The notes: a model not told the origin generated them from the letters alone. Shown: positions 1 to 8,661, counted from the first letter of the stretch. The stretch is DNA of 26,518 nt from JAFDZV01 sp048594725 (GCA_048594725.1 JBMDXA010000219.1:1-26518), one strand, 5' to 3'. Numbers and translations are program-made.

Positions 1-2
1 CC

Positions 3-1184
3 CTGAAGCTCCATCAGATGGACAGCATCTGCCTGGAGGCGATCGATCTTTACAACAACCGGAGCGATGCCTGCTACTACTACCCGATCCCTCCGGATAT
101 CCTGAGCCCGCTCTTCAGCGGAGCGATGAGCCCCGACCGCAGGAGGATCGAGGGGGAGGCATCCGACAGGCGCACGTACGATCGCGGCCTTGGAGAGGTG
201 CGCCTGGAGAATGGAGTGAACGTGACGCTGGACGATGCTCCGGTGGATGATCTGAACGGTCTGCCGCGCTACAATGCGGGCCTTACCGTGGCCGATCCCA
301 CCCGCGAGGTCTCCGGAACGCTCGTGGTGAGGGATCTGATCGCGATGCTCGATCCATCGTTCGAGACCCAGGAGACCCATGCGCTTCGTATCCCGTTCGT
401 CCAGCCCGCGGTTCATCTGCGGTTGCGGCTGCCGAATGTGGTGGAGTCTGGCGATACCATCCGCGCGGCCGTGGTCGTGGACCGTCCGTTCGATGGAGGC
501 ATCGTGCGAACTGTCGATTTTGCTGCGGCCTTCCGGGGCGAGGCAGGATTCAGCGGCGTGGAGAGCAGGCAGGGAACGATCACCGGCGTGTCAGCAGCCG
601 GGCGTATCGATATACGGCTGATACCCCATTTGACTCGGATATATCAAGCTGGCGATACGCTCGGCTCTCTTCTGTTCACAGCGCGCGGAGGAAACCTTGT
701 CGAGGAGTTCCATCTGGAGATGGAGCCCGGAACATTGGTGGCGAACGAGGGGAACGGACGGCAGATAACGGTCGGGAAGCAGGGGGACCGGGATATCTCC
801 ATCCTCGGACTTCCGGCGCCCTATGCCGCCATCGTCGCCGATTCGGTCACCTATATCAATGGCGACTGCGAGCGGGTGCTGAGCGGGCGTGGACGTAACG
901 ACAAGGCCAACGGCTTTGCCGTGCTCTCGGTGATGCCGCAGCCGGTAACGGCGGCGGGAGGCGTGCTCCATCTGGATGTGCGCAACCTTCCGGCCGGCGG
1001 GGCTCTTGCCGAGCTTCTCGGCTCCGACGGCGGCGTGCAGGCCAGTTTCCCGGTGCCCGGCAGCGGGGTGGCGCTGGCACGCGTTACCCTGCAGCTCCCC
1101 TCCGGCATCGCGGCGGGGGCATATTTCTTGCGGTTGAGAGCGGGGGAAGAGCTTGCGTGGGTAAAAGTGATAGTTGTGGAGTAG
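3..1184 (+). CDS. Secreted protein with T9SS-like C-terminal sorting domain (5' partial)
   Basis: The reading frame is open to the left edge with no stop before the first in-window ATG at 18, so this is the 3' part of a longer gene. The last 85 or so residues look like a type IX secretion 'type A' sorting domain: a V-M-P-Q-P-V motif in place of the usual Y-P-N-P, a beta-rich segment, a short GSDGG turn, then GAYFLRL and a terminal KVIVVE strand. Proteins with this tail cross the outer membrane through the T9SS and are anchored to the surface or released. The middle part (about residues 130-240 from the first in-window Met) is beta-rich and could be a cohesin- or Ig-like module, but I cannot assign it. 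The N-terminal part in view matches nothing I recognise. The cargo function is unknown; the sorting tail is a fairly confident call. Confidence 0.75.
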   Translation: MKLHQMDSICLEAIDLYNNRSDACYYYPIPPDILSPLFSGAMSPDRRRIEGEASDRRTYDRGLGEVRLENGVNVTLDDAPVDDLNGLPRYNAGLTVADPTREVSGTLVVRDLIAMLDPSFETQETHALRIPFVQPAVHLRLRLPNVVESGDTIRAAVVVDRPFDGGIVRTVDFAAAFRGEAGFSGVESRQGTITGVSAAGRIDIRLIPHLTRIYQAGDTLGSLLFTARGGNLVEEFHLEMEPGTLVANEGNGRQITVGKQGDRDISILGLPAPYAAIVADSVTYINGDCERVLSGRGRNDKANGFAVLSVMPQPVTAAGGVLHLDVRNLPAGGALAELLGSDGGVQASFPVPGSGVALARVTLQLPSGIAAGAYFLRLRAGEELAWVKVIVVE

Positions 1185-1215
1185 CAGATCCGTCGCGGGC
1201 GTCCGGCTCCCCCTT

Positions 1216-1249
1216 CCGGGGCTGCCGGCGCCCGCCGGAATCTCCCCGG
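1216..1249 (+). terminator. GC-rich nested hairpin after the T9SS cargo gene
   Basis: CCGGGG at 1216-1221 pairs with CCCCGG at 1244-1249, and an inner CCGGCG/CGCCGG pair nests inside. It lies in the 105-bp gap between two genes on the same strand. No T-run follows, so it may be a transcript-end stabiliser or a weak terminator. Confidence 0.35.
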
Positions 1250-1289
1250 CACCTCCTGGCTCTTAGAATACTTTCAACCAGTTTTTGCA

Positions 1290-1703
1290 ATGCGTTCTCC
1301 AAGAGAGCTTCTCGACCAGACCCGTACGATAGCCCTTGTGGGCTACTCCGATAATCCGTCGAGGGTCAGCAACCGGATCGCCGGGTATCTCCGCAGCCAG
1401 GGGTACAAGGTCTATCCGGTGAACCCCACCCTCCAGGAAACCGATTCCGGAGAGCGTTGTTATCCCACGGTTGCCAGCATCCCGGAGAAGATCGATCTGG
1501 TGAATGTCTTCCGCCGGCCGGAGTATATCCCGGAGGTGGTGGATGATGCCATCGCTGCCGGTGCGGGGGCCATCTGGCTGCAGCTCGGCATCACCAATCC
1601 CGAAGCCGAGGAGCGTGCCGGCCAGGCCGGCCTGGATGTGGTCTCCGATCAGTGCATCATGGTCGATCACCGGATGTATGGCATCGCGCGCAAGAGCGCC
1701 TAG
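1290..1703 (+). CDS. CoA-binding domain protein (YccU-like)
   Basis: This 137-residue protein is a stand-alone Rossmann-type CoA-binding domain like the N-terminal domain of succinyl-CoA synthetase alpha (CoA_binding_2 type). The features seen are IALVGYSDNPSR near residue 11 (the nucleotide-binding turn), GYKVYPVNP near residue 40, IDLVNVFRRPEYIPEVVDDAI in the middle, and a GAIWLQLGI strand. The length is normal for the family. The family binds CoA but its cellular role is poorly defined, and nothing here points to a substrate. The ATG at 1290 gives the expected N-terminus just before the first beta strand. The gene has no close operon partner: a hairpin lies before it and 440 bp without a gene follow. 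Confidence 0.85.
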   Translation: MRSPRELLDQTRTIALVGYSDNPSRVSNRIAGYLRSQGYKVYPVNPTLQETDSGERCYPTVASIPEKIDLVNVFRRPEYIPEVVDDAIAAGAGAIWLQLGITNPEAEERAGQAGLDVVSDQCIMVDHRMYGIARKSA

Positions 1704-2083
1704 AGCCAATCACCCGGCGGGGTTCTGCCTGCCGGCATCCGGCTCCGGCCGGTGTTGTTTATCCGATATGAGATGATGCCGGGGGAGGGAAGGAGTATAG
1801 AGGCATCGGGACGAGGCGCGCAGCGCTTCGGGTTCCCTTCTCCCGGTTTCAGATCGTCTTTTTCCGCCCCGCATCCTTTCCCGCCCGTTCGCAAGTCCCA
1901 TCTTCTCCAGTTTCCTTGTCATACCGGCATCGGACTTCTTGATAAATCATTCCGGTTCCGACGTACATATTCCGGTTACCGCCTTCCATTCCGGCGTATC
2001 TTGGTTGGTGTGCATTCCCGGCGCGTAGTTACGAATGGACAACCTGATGCAACATTCTCCCTGCATCATTCATGTTTCTTCCG
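1704..2083. other. Gene-free stretch before the small barrel gene
   Basis: No convincing gene is present. A + strand frame is open at 1752-2111, but its translation is rich in Ser, Phe, Arg and Pro with no domain or start signal, and I treat it as chance. The core ATTCCGG recurs at least three times between about 1945 and 2000, without clear spacing. Confidence 0.5.
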
Positions 2084-2091
2084 TAGCTTTG
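2084..2091 (+). promoter_or_regulatory. Bacteroidota-type -7 box (TAGCTTTG)
   Basis: TAGCTTTG matches the Bacteroidota primary-sigma consensus TAnnTTTG exactly and lies 52 bp upstream of the ATG at 2144. No clean TTG element is visible at the usual spacing upstream, so the call rests on the -7 box and its position alone. Confidence 0.4.
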
Positions 2092-2143
2092 CCGACCTTG
2101 TGTGCATCTGATATCAAGTTCCTCTAGTACTTCGGATACTCTT

Positions 2144-2449
2144 ATGTCAAAAGTCCTTCTTCTGGTGAACGTCGAACTGGAGCCAGGTAATCGTGAGGAG
2201 TACCTCTCCACGACCAACCTTCTGCGTAGCCGCTTCCAGCAGAGCAACGACATTCACTACACGGTATATGAGAACGATAGCCATGGAAAGGACGTCAGCT
2301 CCTTTACCGAGGTCTTCACGTTCCCTGACCGAGCGGCCTACGATGCCTTCGACGATATCGATGATCAGGAGGCGAACGATCTGTTTGCCAAGATCATCAG
2401 CATGGCGAAGGGATCGCCCAAATACACGACGCTTGTCGAGGTAGAGTAG
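2144..2449 (+). CDS. Small dimeric alpha-beta barrel-like protein (ABM/stress-responsive type)
   Basis: The protein has 101 residues. The pattern is an N-terminal beta strand (SKVLLLVNVEL), a helix (NREEYLSTTNLLRSRF), a strand with HYTVYEND, then SSFTEVFTFPDRAAYDAFDDI, where the FTEVFTF strand and following helix resemble ferredoxin-like dimeric barrels such as the antibiotic biosynthesis monooxygenase fold. No catalytic residue can be assigned, so enzyme activity is not claimed. I chose the ATG at 2144 over an upstream in-frame ATG at 2102 because the extra 14 residues are serine-rich and unlike the fold, and because the start at 2144 follows the -7 box at a sensible distance. The gene stands alone and ends in a strong terminator. 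Confidence 0.6.
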   Translation: MSKVLLLVNVELEPGNREEYLSTTNLLRSRFQQSNDIHYTVYENDSHGKDVSSFTEVFTFPDRAAYDAFDDIDDQEANDLFAKIISMAKGSPKYTTLVEVE

Positions 2450-2496
2450 GGATACCGCCGGGATTACCGCGATATCGGAACGTTAAAGTGTCTAGG

Positions 2497-2526
2497 AAGG
2501 GCGGTCGGTGTACCGCCCTTTTTTTT
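2497..2526 (+). terminator. Strong intrinsic terminator
   Basis: AAGGGCGGT at 2497-2505 pairs perfectly with ACCGCCCTT at 2512-2520 across a six-base loop, followed by an unbroken run of T to 2526. It ends the small barrel gene and separates it from the outer-membrane gene 50 bp downstream. Confidence 0.92.
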
Positions 2527-2577
2527 ACCCGCAGGGGACCCCGCCGGGCTCCCTGAATCACGATCCACCAGATTGCC

Positions 2578-4020
2578 ATGACGTTGACCATGAGGCTCAA
2601 GCCGGCACTTCTGTTTCTTCTACCCGTCATCTTCTCCTTTTCATCAGCAGCCGCTCAGGACCGGCTGGACCCGGTCGGTATGGGAAAGGCGCGGGCATCG
2701 GTTGCCAGCAGCAGAGGGCTGGGGGCGCTGGTCTCCAACCCCGGCGCTCTGGATCTGTCGGCCACTTCCAAGCTGCCGCTCGATCAGGATCTTACCGTAT
2801 CCCTCTATAATTTCGGCGGCACCATCGGCTCCACCTACCTCTCCTCGGGCGATTTCCAGGATATCTTCGGACGCACCACCGGCTGGCCCGACCAGGCCGA
2901 TCGCCGCAGGCTTGCCGATCTGCTCCAGGATGAGCGCCTGTTCGCCAATGCCGGCAATAATCTGCTGGAGGCGCGCTACAGAACCGACGGGGGAGGGACG
3001 TTCGGCATCTCGTACGGGCATCGCCTGTACGCGCGGCTGAATTTCCCGGAGGAATTCACACGCGTGCTCGCCAGCGGAGAGCTGCTGGCCGAACAGTACC
3101 GCTTTATCAATCGTGGTATCGGCGTCTCCTGGAATACCGAGCTTGGCATTTCCTACGGAAAGGCGCTCTGGGAAAAGCGGGAGGGATGGTTTTCCTCGGT
3201 CGGCATCGGCGCCACCGTGAAGCTGATCCAGGGGGTGGGGCAGTTCAGTGTGGACGATAACAGCATCATCACGGTAGAGCAGAAGACCATCGGCGGAACC
3301 CGGAGTTATCAGATCCAGGGGGGCTACCAGATCCGTTCCTCGCAGCCGGATGATTTCGATCCGGCCGATGCGGTCTCGCAGTTCCTTTCCGGACTTTTTC
3401 CGTCAGGGGCGGGTATCGGTATCGGGGGGGATTTCGGGGTGAGCGGCGTTCTGTATCGTAAGAGCGGCGCCGGAAATCCCGCACATGCTGACGCGATTTA
3501 TTTCGGTCTGGCAGCACAGAATATCGGACGGATAACCTGGGACGGAAATAATTATCTCCGCTCGCAGAACGGCATCAACGACACGCTCAGAAATGCCGCT
3601 CTGGATAACGATCGTTTCCGGAGTTATCAGGGGACGCTTCAGAGGACGGGGGAATATTCCACCTCCATCCCCTCGGTGGTGCGTGCGGGGCTGGCGGTGA
3701 ATGTGAACGCGTTCGCCAGCGAAATGGAATCGCCGCTGATGGTGGAGATAGAAGGGGAGGTGCCGCTGAATACGGTGCCGGGCAATACCTTCGATCCCCG
3801 GCTGTCGCTGGGGGCCGACTGGCAGGCCAACGAATGGCTTGCGGTGCGGGCCGGCCTGAGCGGCGGCGGCGTCAGCGGCTTCGGGCTGGGGCTGGGCGTG
3901 GGAGTGCGCCCCACCGACTGGCTGAGCATCGACGTGGGATCGGGGGAGTTCGATGCGCTCCTCGGTGGCGAGCGTGTGGAACTGGCGATACGTGTCGCCG
4001 CAGGCTTCGATCTGGATTGA
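2578..4020 (+). CDS. Outer-membrane beta-barrel protein, paralog 1 (PorV/DUF5723-like)
   Basis: This 480-residue protein has a clear signal peptide (basic start, hydrophobic run LLFLLPVIFSF, cleavage after SSAAAQ). The mature N-terminus, DRLDPVGMGKARASVASSRG with a nearby NPGAL, is typical of large Bacteroidota outer-membrane barrels that begin with a short 'GMG..A.....' strand. The rest alternates short amphipathic strands and Gly-rich turns, including GFGLGLGVGVRPTDWLSIDVG near the end. It is clearly related to the gene at 8662-10290: both share DPV..GMG, GSTYL.S, YGHR..AR..FPE and an IRSSQP/FRSSQP segment in the same order. The role is unknown; a porin, lipid-transport or T9SS-accessory role would suit the fold. 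The ATG at 2578 sits directly before the signal peptide. Confidence 0.75.
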   Translation: MTLTMRLKPALLFLLPVIFSFSSAAAQDRLDPVGMGKARASVASSRGLGALVSNPGALDLSATSKLPLDQDLTVSLYNFGGTIGSTYLSSGDFQDIFGRTTGWPDQADRRRLADLLQDERLFANAGNNLLEARYRTDGGGTFGISYGHRLYARLNFPEEFTRVLASGELLAEQYRFINRGIGVSWNTELGISYGKALWEKREGWFSSVGIGATVKLIQGVGQFSVDDNSIITVEQKTIGGTRSYQIQGGYQIRSSQPDDFDPADAVSQFLSGLFPSGAGIGIGGDFGVSGVLYRKSGAGNPAHADAIYFGLAAQNIGRITWDGNNYLRSQNGINDTLRNAALDNDRFRSYQGTLQRTGEYSTSIPSVVRAGLAVNVNAFASEMESPLMVEIEGEVPLNTVPGNTFDPRLSLGADWQANEWLAVRAGLSGGGVSGFGLGLGVGVRPTDWLSIDVGSGEFDALLGGERVELAIRVAAGFDLD

Positions 4021-4048
4021 GCGGCGATGGCTCCGGCAGAAAGAGCAG

Positions 4049-4083
4049 ACGGCCCGCATGGAATATCTCTCCGTGCGGGCCGT
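4049..4083 (+). terminator. Hairpin after outer-membrane barrel gene 1
   Basis: ACGGCCCGCATGGA at 4049-4062 pairs with TCCGTGCGGGCCGT at 4070-4083 (one G-T wobble), giving a 14-bp stem with a 7-base loop 29 bp after the stop codon. No clear T-run follows. Confidence 0.55.
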
Positions 4084-4130
4084 CCTGTAATATCCGATAT
4101 TTCGCCGATAGAGTATTTCTCCGGCTGAAG

Positions 4131-4226
4131 AACAACGCAAAGCCGCGAAGCCGCAGAGATAGATAGCAATCGGTTCTTTTCTTCCCTGCGCTCCTGGCGT
4201 CTCTGCGGCTTTGCGAGATTTTTTTT
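4131..4226. repeat. GCAAAGCCGCGAAG-type inverted repeat between convergent genes
   Basis: A left arm beginning CGCAAAGCCGCGAAGCC and a right arm ending CTCTGCGGCTTTGCG form an imperfect long hairpin, with an extra GAAGCCGC on the left side. A run of T follows the right arm, so on the + strand it can act as a terminator. It lies just after the stop codon of the minus-strand DUF4349 gene. The core shares GCAAAGCCGCGAAG with the perfect hairpin at 20682-20742. Confidence 0.65.
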
Positions 4227-5156
4227 CTACGCTCCGGTAGTTCCGCCCGGCTTTACAGGGGGCGTTGCCGCTGCACGGCGTTCGCGCCGCCTGCGCGACC
4301 ATGGACGGAAGAGAAGAAAATAGAGGATCGCAAAAAGCGCCCCCACCGGCAGAAGCGCCATCAGTACGGTGATAAGCCCCGCCATTACCTCCACAAGCCC
4401 CTGCCATCCATCGGAAAATGCCTCCGCTATTTTCCCGCCGAATGTTTCGGTGGAGTTGGTGCCGAGCGTTCCCGGTTCCATCAGAGAGATTTCGAGCGTG
4501 GAATATGCCACCTGATGTTCCAGATAGCGGAGCCGCCCCTGCATCGTTTCGATTTCGTTGCGCACCTGCGCCAGCTTCGATTCTATTTCGATGATATCGG
4601 CAAGTGCCGCGCCGCGCTTTTCCAGAAGCTCCAGCAGCCGGGTCTCCAGTTCCTTCTGGGTGCTGAGCCGGGCGGTCAGATCGATATATTCGGCGGTGAC
4701 ATCGGCGGTGCTCACCGATTCCGATTCCACCTTGCCGAGCGCGCGGGCCGACGCCAGAACGGCATCGAACCGGGAGGAGGGAAACCGGAGCTGTGCGGTG
4801 GCCCTGAGCGCATTGCCGGAGAAACGGGAGCGGCCGCTGTTGGCGATATATCCGCTGTTGGCCCCTGCGATACGAGCCAGCGCGGCCTCGGCGCTATCCA
4901 CCGATTCCACTCTGATCTCCATCTGGCCGTTGCGGATCAGCTTGCGCTCCGCAGGGGCTCCCGGCGCGGACCTTCCGGCGGTATCGGCGGCCGGGGAGGG
5001 AGGGGCGCTCCCGCCGGTTTTCGGTGCCTCCTGGGGAGGGGCCGCATTATCGCCGAGGGCCTGAGCTGGGACGTCCCCGCTTTCCTTATCCTGATATCCG
5101 CCGCAGCCGGCAAGCGCAATCAGCACCAGAGCCGGGTACAGGAGCATGCGTTTCAT
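4227..5156 (-). CDS. DUF4349 lipoprotein
   Basis: This 309-residue protein starts MKRMLLYPALVLIALAGC, a short lipoprotein signal with Cys18 as the lipidation site. A low-complexity Pro/Ala/Gly linker follows to about residue 70. The DUF4349 domain then begins at RKLIRNGQMEIRVESVDSAE, continues with GYIANSGRS and LRFPSSRFDAVL, and includes the conserved DVTAEYIDLTARLSTQKELE. A long coiled coil (about residues 165-215) ends in HQVAYSTLEISL, and one transmembrane helix (about 245-285) precedes a basic Arg-rich tail. The family is widespread with no assigned biochemical function. The gene lies 78 bp downstream of the DUF4249 gene on the same strand, so it may be the last gene of the receptor transcript, though the gap leaves room for its own promoter. 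Confidence 0.85.
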   Translation of the reverse strand: MKRMLLYPALVLIALAGCGGYQDKESGDVPAQALGDNAAPPQEAPKTGGSAPPSPAADTAGRSAPGAPAERKLIRNGQMEIRVESVDSAEAALARIAGANSGYIANSGRSRFSGNALRATAQLRFPSSRFDAVLASARALGKVESESVSTADVTAEYIDLTARLSTQKELETRLLELLEKRGAALADIIEIESKLAQVRNEIETMQGRLRYLEHQVAYSTLEISLMEPGTLGTNSTETFGGKIAEAFSDGWQGLVEVMAGLITVLMALLPVGALFAILYFLLFRPWSRRRRERRAAATPPVKPGGTTGA

Positions 5157-5234
5157 GATTTTCCTCGAATATTGAACGCTCGAGATACATCAAGTAACAC
5201 GCCCGCCCGGCGGCGCCGTTACCCCCGGCGATGA

Positions 5235-6107
5235 TTACGGCAGCTTCAGGGAGACCGCCGCTCTGCCGATGAAAATTCCGATACCGTCGCCTTCAACATT
5301 CCAGCGCACCGGCTGGGGTGTGTTGAAAATAGCTCCTCCGTCGCCGTCCCGGTCGTAATAACTGTAGTAGAAATCGTAGAAGGAGAGGTCGTAGGAATAG
5401 ACCACCACGCGCGCGCGGTTGCGATTAAGCACGAACGAATAATCATCGAACAATAACTGCACTCTGCCGTTTGCGAGCGTATCGTCCGGCTTTCCGATCA
5501 CATCATTATAATTCAGGTCCACCACCGGATAAAAATCGAAGCGGGAATCATTCCGGTCGTATACCTCCATCGCATAGGTCTCGGTGGGGCGGGGGCGCAC
5601 ATGCGCCTCGATGGATGCATAATAGGCATCGTTGGGATTGGGGTGATCCTCCGTCGATTTCTTTGTGATGATGGTATCCACCTGCGGGAGATACGGGATC
5701 GTGGTGGATGCCTGGACGCTCTTGCCATGCCAGTCGGCCACCAGCCGGTAGCGCACACCGCTCTCCGGCACCAGCCCGGTGGCCTCGTAGCGGCTTTCGC
5801 CCACATGCACAAGCGGATAGCTTTTTCCTCCCCCTTCTATCCGCCCGCTGGCATCGCTCAGGATGGCGCGTGCCGAATCGTAGCGGGCCGAGAGCGGGAC
5901 CGTGCGTTTGATGAAGATGCTATCGGCCGGCTGCCCCGCCACCAGCGTGCCCTGTACCACAAGGCGTTCCACGAACGGGAGGTCGGCCTCCACCACCTCC
6001 TCGCAGGCGGAAACTGCCAGGCAGAGGAAGATAATTCCCGCCAGGGCGAATAATCGTTGCATCGTGGCGGATCGCTGCATCATCGATGAGTTCATTGCTG
6101 TAGGCAT
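5235..6107 (-). CDS. DUF4249 lipoprotein, partner of the TonB-dependent receptor
   Basis: This protein of up to 290 residues has a lipoprotein signal ending LAVSAC. It then shows the DUF4249 pattern: ADLPFVERLVVQGTL, VKRTVPLSA-like text (here IKRTVPLSARYDS), a carbohydrate-module-like section with YEATGLVPESGVRYRLVADW and STTIPYLPQVD, and a beta-rich C-terminal half. DUF4249 proteins are usually encoded next to TonB-dependent receptors in Bacteroidota, which is the case here: only five bases separate the receptor stop from the ATG at 6107, suggesting translational coupling. An inner ATG at 6062 would give a more typical 20-residue signal peptide, so the true start is uncertain. It probably acts at the outer membrane with the receptor. 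The ligand is unknown. Confidence 0.85.
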   Translation of the reverse strand: MPTAMNSSMMQRSATMQRLFALAGIIFLCLAVSACEEVVEADLPFVERLVVQGTLVAGQPADSIFIKRTVPLSARYDSARAILSDASGRIEGGGKSYPLVHVGESRYEATGLVPESGVRYRLVADWHGKSVQASTTIPYLPQVDTIITKKSTEDHPNPNDAYYASIEAHVRPRPTETYAMEVYDRNDSRFDFYPVVDLNYNDVIGKPDDTLANGRVQLLFDDYSFVLNRNRARVVVYSYDLSFYDFYYSYYDRDGDGGAIFNTPQPVRWNVEGDGIGIFIGRAAVSLKLP

Positions 6108-6112
6108 GGATA

Positions 6113-8464
6113 TCAGAATTTGAAGCTTAATCCGAAGGTCGGGATGATCGGGAAAAGGGTGATGCGGCGCAGCTTCATCTGCGACTCCTGGGTCTCCGGA
6201 TCGTACACCTCATCGATGAACTGCGCGAAGACATTCCGCCGGTTATAGGCGTTGTAGATATTGATGGAGAACTGCCACGGCAGATCGAACCAGGAAAAGG
6301 AGTGGGTGAAATTCAGATCCAGCTTATGGAACGGCGGCAGGCGATAACCATTGCGCTCGGTATAATCGAGATTATCGTTGCCATAATAATATCTGTTCTC
6401 GTTGTTGTTGATAAGCGGATTAAGCTCGTAGCGTCCGGAGGGCATGGTATATCCCTGTCCGGTGCCGAACACCCAGGTGGCGCCCAGCTCCCATGAGTCT
6501 CCCAGGCGATAGGTGAGCACCACCGACACATCATGGCGCCGGTCGTAGCGGGGATAGAACTCGCGCCCGTTGTTCAGCTCCGGGAACAGCCGCTTGGTCC
6601 AGGAGAGCGTATATCCCACCCAGCCGGTAAATGCCCCGAGCCTTTTATTGATGAACACCTCCACGCCATAGGCATCGCCGGACCCGCTGGTGAACGATTG
6701 CTCCAGCGGCACGAACAGGGAGAAGCTCGCGGTATCCTTGTACTCCAGCAGGTTGTCCATCTTCTTGTAATATCCCTCCACGCTCACCAGGAACTGGCGG
6801 TCGAAGAGATAGCTTTCCACGCCCAGCACCCCCTGCATCGCCTCGGCCGGCCTGATGTTGGCCGTGGAGGGGAACCACACATCGGTGGGGAGGGCGATAT
6901 CGTTGCGGGTGACCAGATGCAGGAACTGATTTCCCATGGAGACCGCCCCTTTCAGCGAGACCGCCTCGTTCAGGCTGTAGGCGAGCGAGAGCCTGGGTTC
7001 CACACGGAAATAATCTCCCTTCTGGAAATAATACAGCCGTGCTCCCAGATTCGCCGAGAGTTGCGGGGTGATATTCCACTCATCCTGCGCATAGAGCGCC
7101 GCATCGAACGAGGTAAGTATCGTGGGGGTCTGCTCCAGCTTGTTGAACTCCTCGATCTTCGCGCTGGCATCGGCGCGGAAGCGATGCTCGGTAAGCTCCG
7201 TTCCAACCTTGATGATATGATCCTCGCTCGGGTAATACTGGGCCTCGCCCCGGATCATGAAATCGCGGATGCCGGAGATCGATTTGAAATTGGCATCGCG
7301 CGAGCCGTAGGAATTTTTATCGATCAGTTCCGTGGAGAACTGATAATCGGTATAAATAGCGGAGAAATTCGTGAAGAGCTGCGGGGAGACGATATGCATC
7401 CAGCGGAGGTTGGCCGTGGAATTTCCCCAGTCGATATTGAATTCCATATCCTCATCCGGGGGTCCGTTAAGCACATCGCGGCCGAAATATCCGCTGAGGA
7501 AAATGTGGTCGCTTTCGGAAAGGCGATAATTGACCTTGCCGTTCAGGTCGTAGAAATAATAGGTCGGCGTTTCCTCGCGGATATCCTCCTCCAGAGCCAG
7601 CATCATCAGGTCCAGATACATGCGGCGCCCGGAGAGCATGAAGGTGGCATCATCGTTGATCGGCCCTTCCACGGTCAGGCGGGAGTTGATAAGGCTGATG
7701 CCGGCGGTGCCGGAGATCTTCTCCTTGGTTCCCTCGCGCATCGTCATATCCAGCACGCTGGAGATGCGCCCCCCGTATTCGGCGGGGAAGGCCCCTTTGA
7801 TAAGGCGGATATCGCGCACCGCATCGGAGTTGAAGGTGCTCAGGAACCCGCCCAGGTGGGAGGGGTTGTAGACGATCACGCCGTCGAGCAGCGTCAGGTT
7901 CTGGTCCGGGGAGCCGCCGCGTACATACAGCCCGCTGGATATTTCGCTGACCGCCTTGACGCCCGGCAGCAGCTGAAGCGCGCGGAAGATATCGGTCTCT
8001 CCGCCGATCGCCGGCAGCTGCTGGATGAAGTCCGGGCGCAGATCCACCGCACTGATGGAGCTTGTGGGGGAGGGCTCGCGATCGCCCTGAACCACCACCT
8101 CGTCGGTCCGGATATCCTTGATCTCGAGCTGGATGTCGATCCTGAGGGAATTCCCCTCCTGGCCGATCACGACCGGCCGGGTGACGGTCTGGTAACCGAG
8201 CGCACGTATCGTCAGGTAGTACGGACCGGGGGTGACATTGGCGATGGAGAAGAACCCGAACTTGTTCGAGACCGCCCCGCGAATGTTCTTGCCACTGATC
8301 GTTGCACTATCAGGATGCAGGATGGCGGTGGCGCCGGTGATATATTCGCCCGATGTTTTTTCGGTGAGCACCCCCGCAACCGATGCGGTGGGGCCCGGCT
8401 GGGCAAACAATCGGGCCGATGCTGCCGTTATCAGAGCTATTATTGTAAGTACGCGCATGTGCAT
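6113..8464 (-). CDS. TonB-dependent outer-membrane receptor with carboxypeptidase-regulatory-like N-domain
   Basis: The protein has 783 residues from the chosen start. A signal peptide (RVLTIIALITAASARLFAQ) is followed by a carboxypeptidase-regulatory-like beta sandwich (VAGVLTEKTSGEYITGATAIL, with YYLTIRALGYQT). A TonB-box-like TDEVVVQGD leads into a plug domain with LPGVKAVSEISSGLYVRGGSPDQNLTLLDG and a GAFPAEYGGRISSVLD segment. A barrel then runs to the C-terminal FGLSFKF with a final Phe. This is the standard layout for energy-coupled import in Bacteroidota; the substrate is not evident. The frame is open upstream to 8575, but the signal peptide fits a start at 8464 or 8458. It probably heads the transcript containing the DUF4249 and DUF4349 genes, and it diverges from outer-membrane barrel gene 2. 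Confidence 0.93.
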   Translation of the reverse strand: MHMRVLTIIALITAASARLFAQPGPTASVAGVLTEKTSGEYITGATAILHPDSATISGKNIRGAVSNKFGFFSIANVTPGPYYLTIRALGYQTVTRPVVIGQEGNSLRIDIQLEIKDIRTDEVVVQGDREPSPTSSISAVDLRPDFIQQLPAIGGETDIFRALQLLPGVKAVSEISSGLYVRGGSPDQNLTLLDGVIVYNPSHLGGFLSTFNSDAVRDIRLIKGAFPAEYGGRISSVLDMTMREGTKEKISGTAGISLINSRLTVEGPINDDATFMLSGRRMYLDLMMLALEEDIREETPTYYFYDLNGKVNYRLSESDHIFLSGYFGRDVLNGPPDEDMEFNIDWGNSTANLRWMHIVSPQLFTNFSAIYTDYQFSTELIDKNSYGSRDANFKSISGIRDFMIRGEAQYYPSEDHIIKVGTELTEHRFRADASAKIEEFNKLEQTPTILTSFDAALYAQDEWNITPQLSANLGARLYYFQKGDYFRVEPRLSLAYSLNEAVSLKGAVSMGNQFLHLVTRNDIALPTDVWFPSTANIRPAEAMQGVLGVESYLFDRQFLVSVEGYYKKMDNLLEYKDTASFSLFVPLEQSFTSGSGDAYGVEVFINKRLGAFTGWVGYTLSWTKRLFPELNNGREFYPRYDRRHDVSVVLTYRLGDSWELGATWVFGTGQGYTMPSGRYELNPLINNNENRYYYGNDNLDYTERNGYRLPPFHKLDLNFTHSFSWFDLPWQFSINIYNAYNRRNVFAQFIDEVYDPETQESQMKLRRITLFPIIPTFGLSFKF

Positions 8465-8596
8465 GATGACGTGAACCTGTCCAGAATACGCTGGTGAATG
8501 AGTCATACTACCTGCCGGCGATATCGTTTCATCTGCCTGTAACCCGTTACCGGGCTCCTGCCGTTCAGGGTCCATGATACAGGGGACGTAGAAAGA

Positions 8597-8628
8597 CTAC
8601 GGAAGGGTCAAGATACTGACGTCCGTAG
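8597..8628. repeat. Inverted repeat in the divergent promoter region
   Basis: CTACGGA at 8597-8603 and TCCGTAG at 8622-8628 are perfect inverted arms 18 bases apart, placed between the divergent receptor and barrel genes. This could be an operator for either gene, but the arms are short. Confidence 0.3.
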
Positions 8629-8661
8629 CTCCCCATGTATCAATTATTTTTCTCTCCTGCC

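Noticed and set aside
1752..2111. A 119-codon + strand frame in the gap before the small barrel gene
   Set aside because: The composition is not protein-like, there is no start signal, and it overlaps the likely promoter of the next gene.
6533..8497. A 654-codon open frame on the + strand opposite the TonB-dependent receptor
   Set aside because: It mirrors the receptor gene, is rich in His, Arg, Gly and Ala from GC-rich antisense codons, has no recognisable domain, and the opposite strand encodes a clear receptor.
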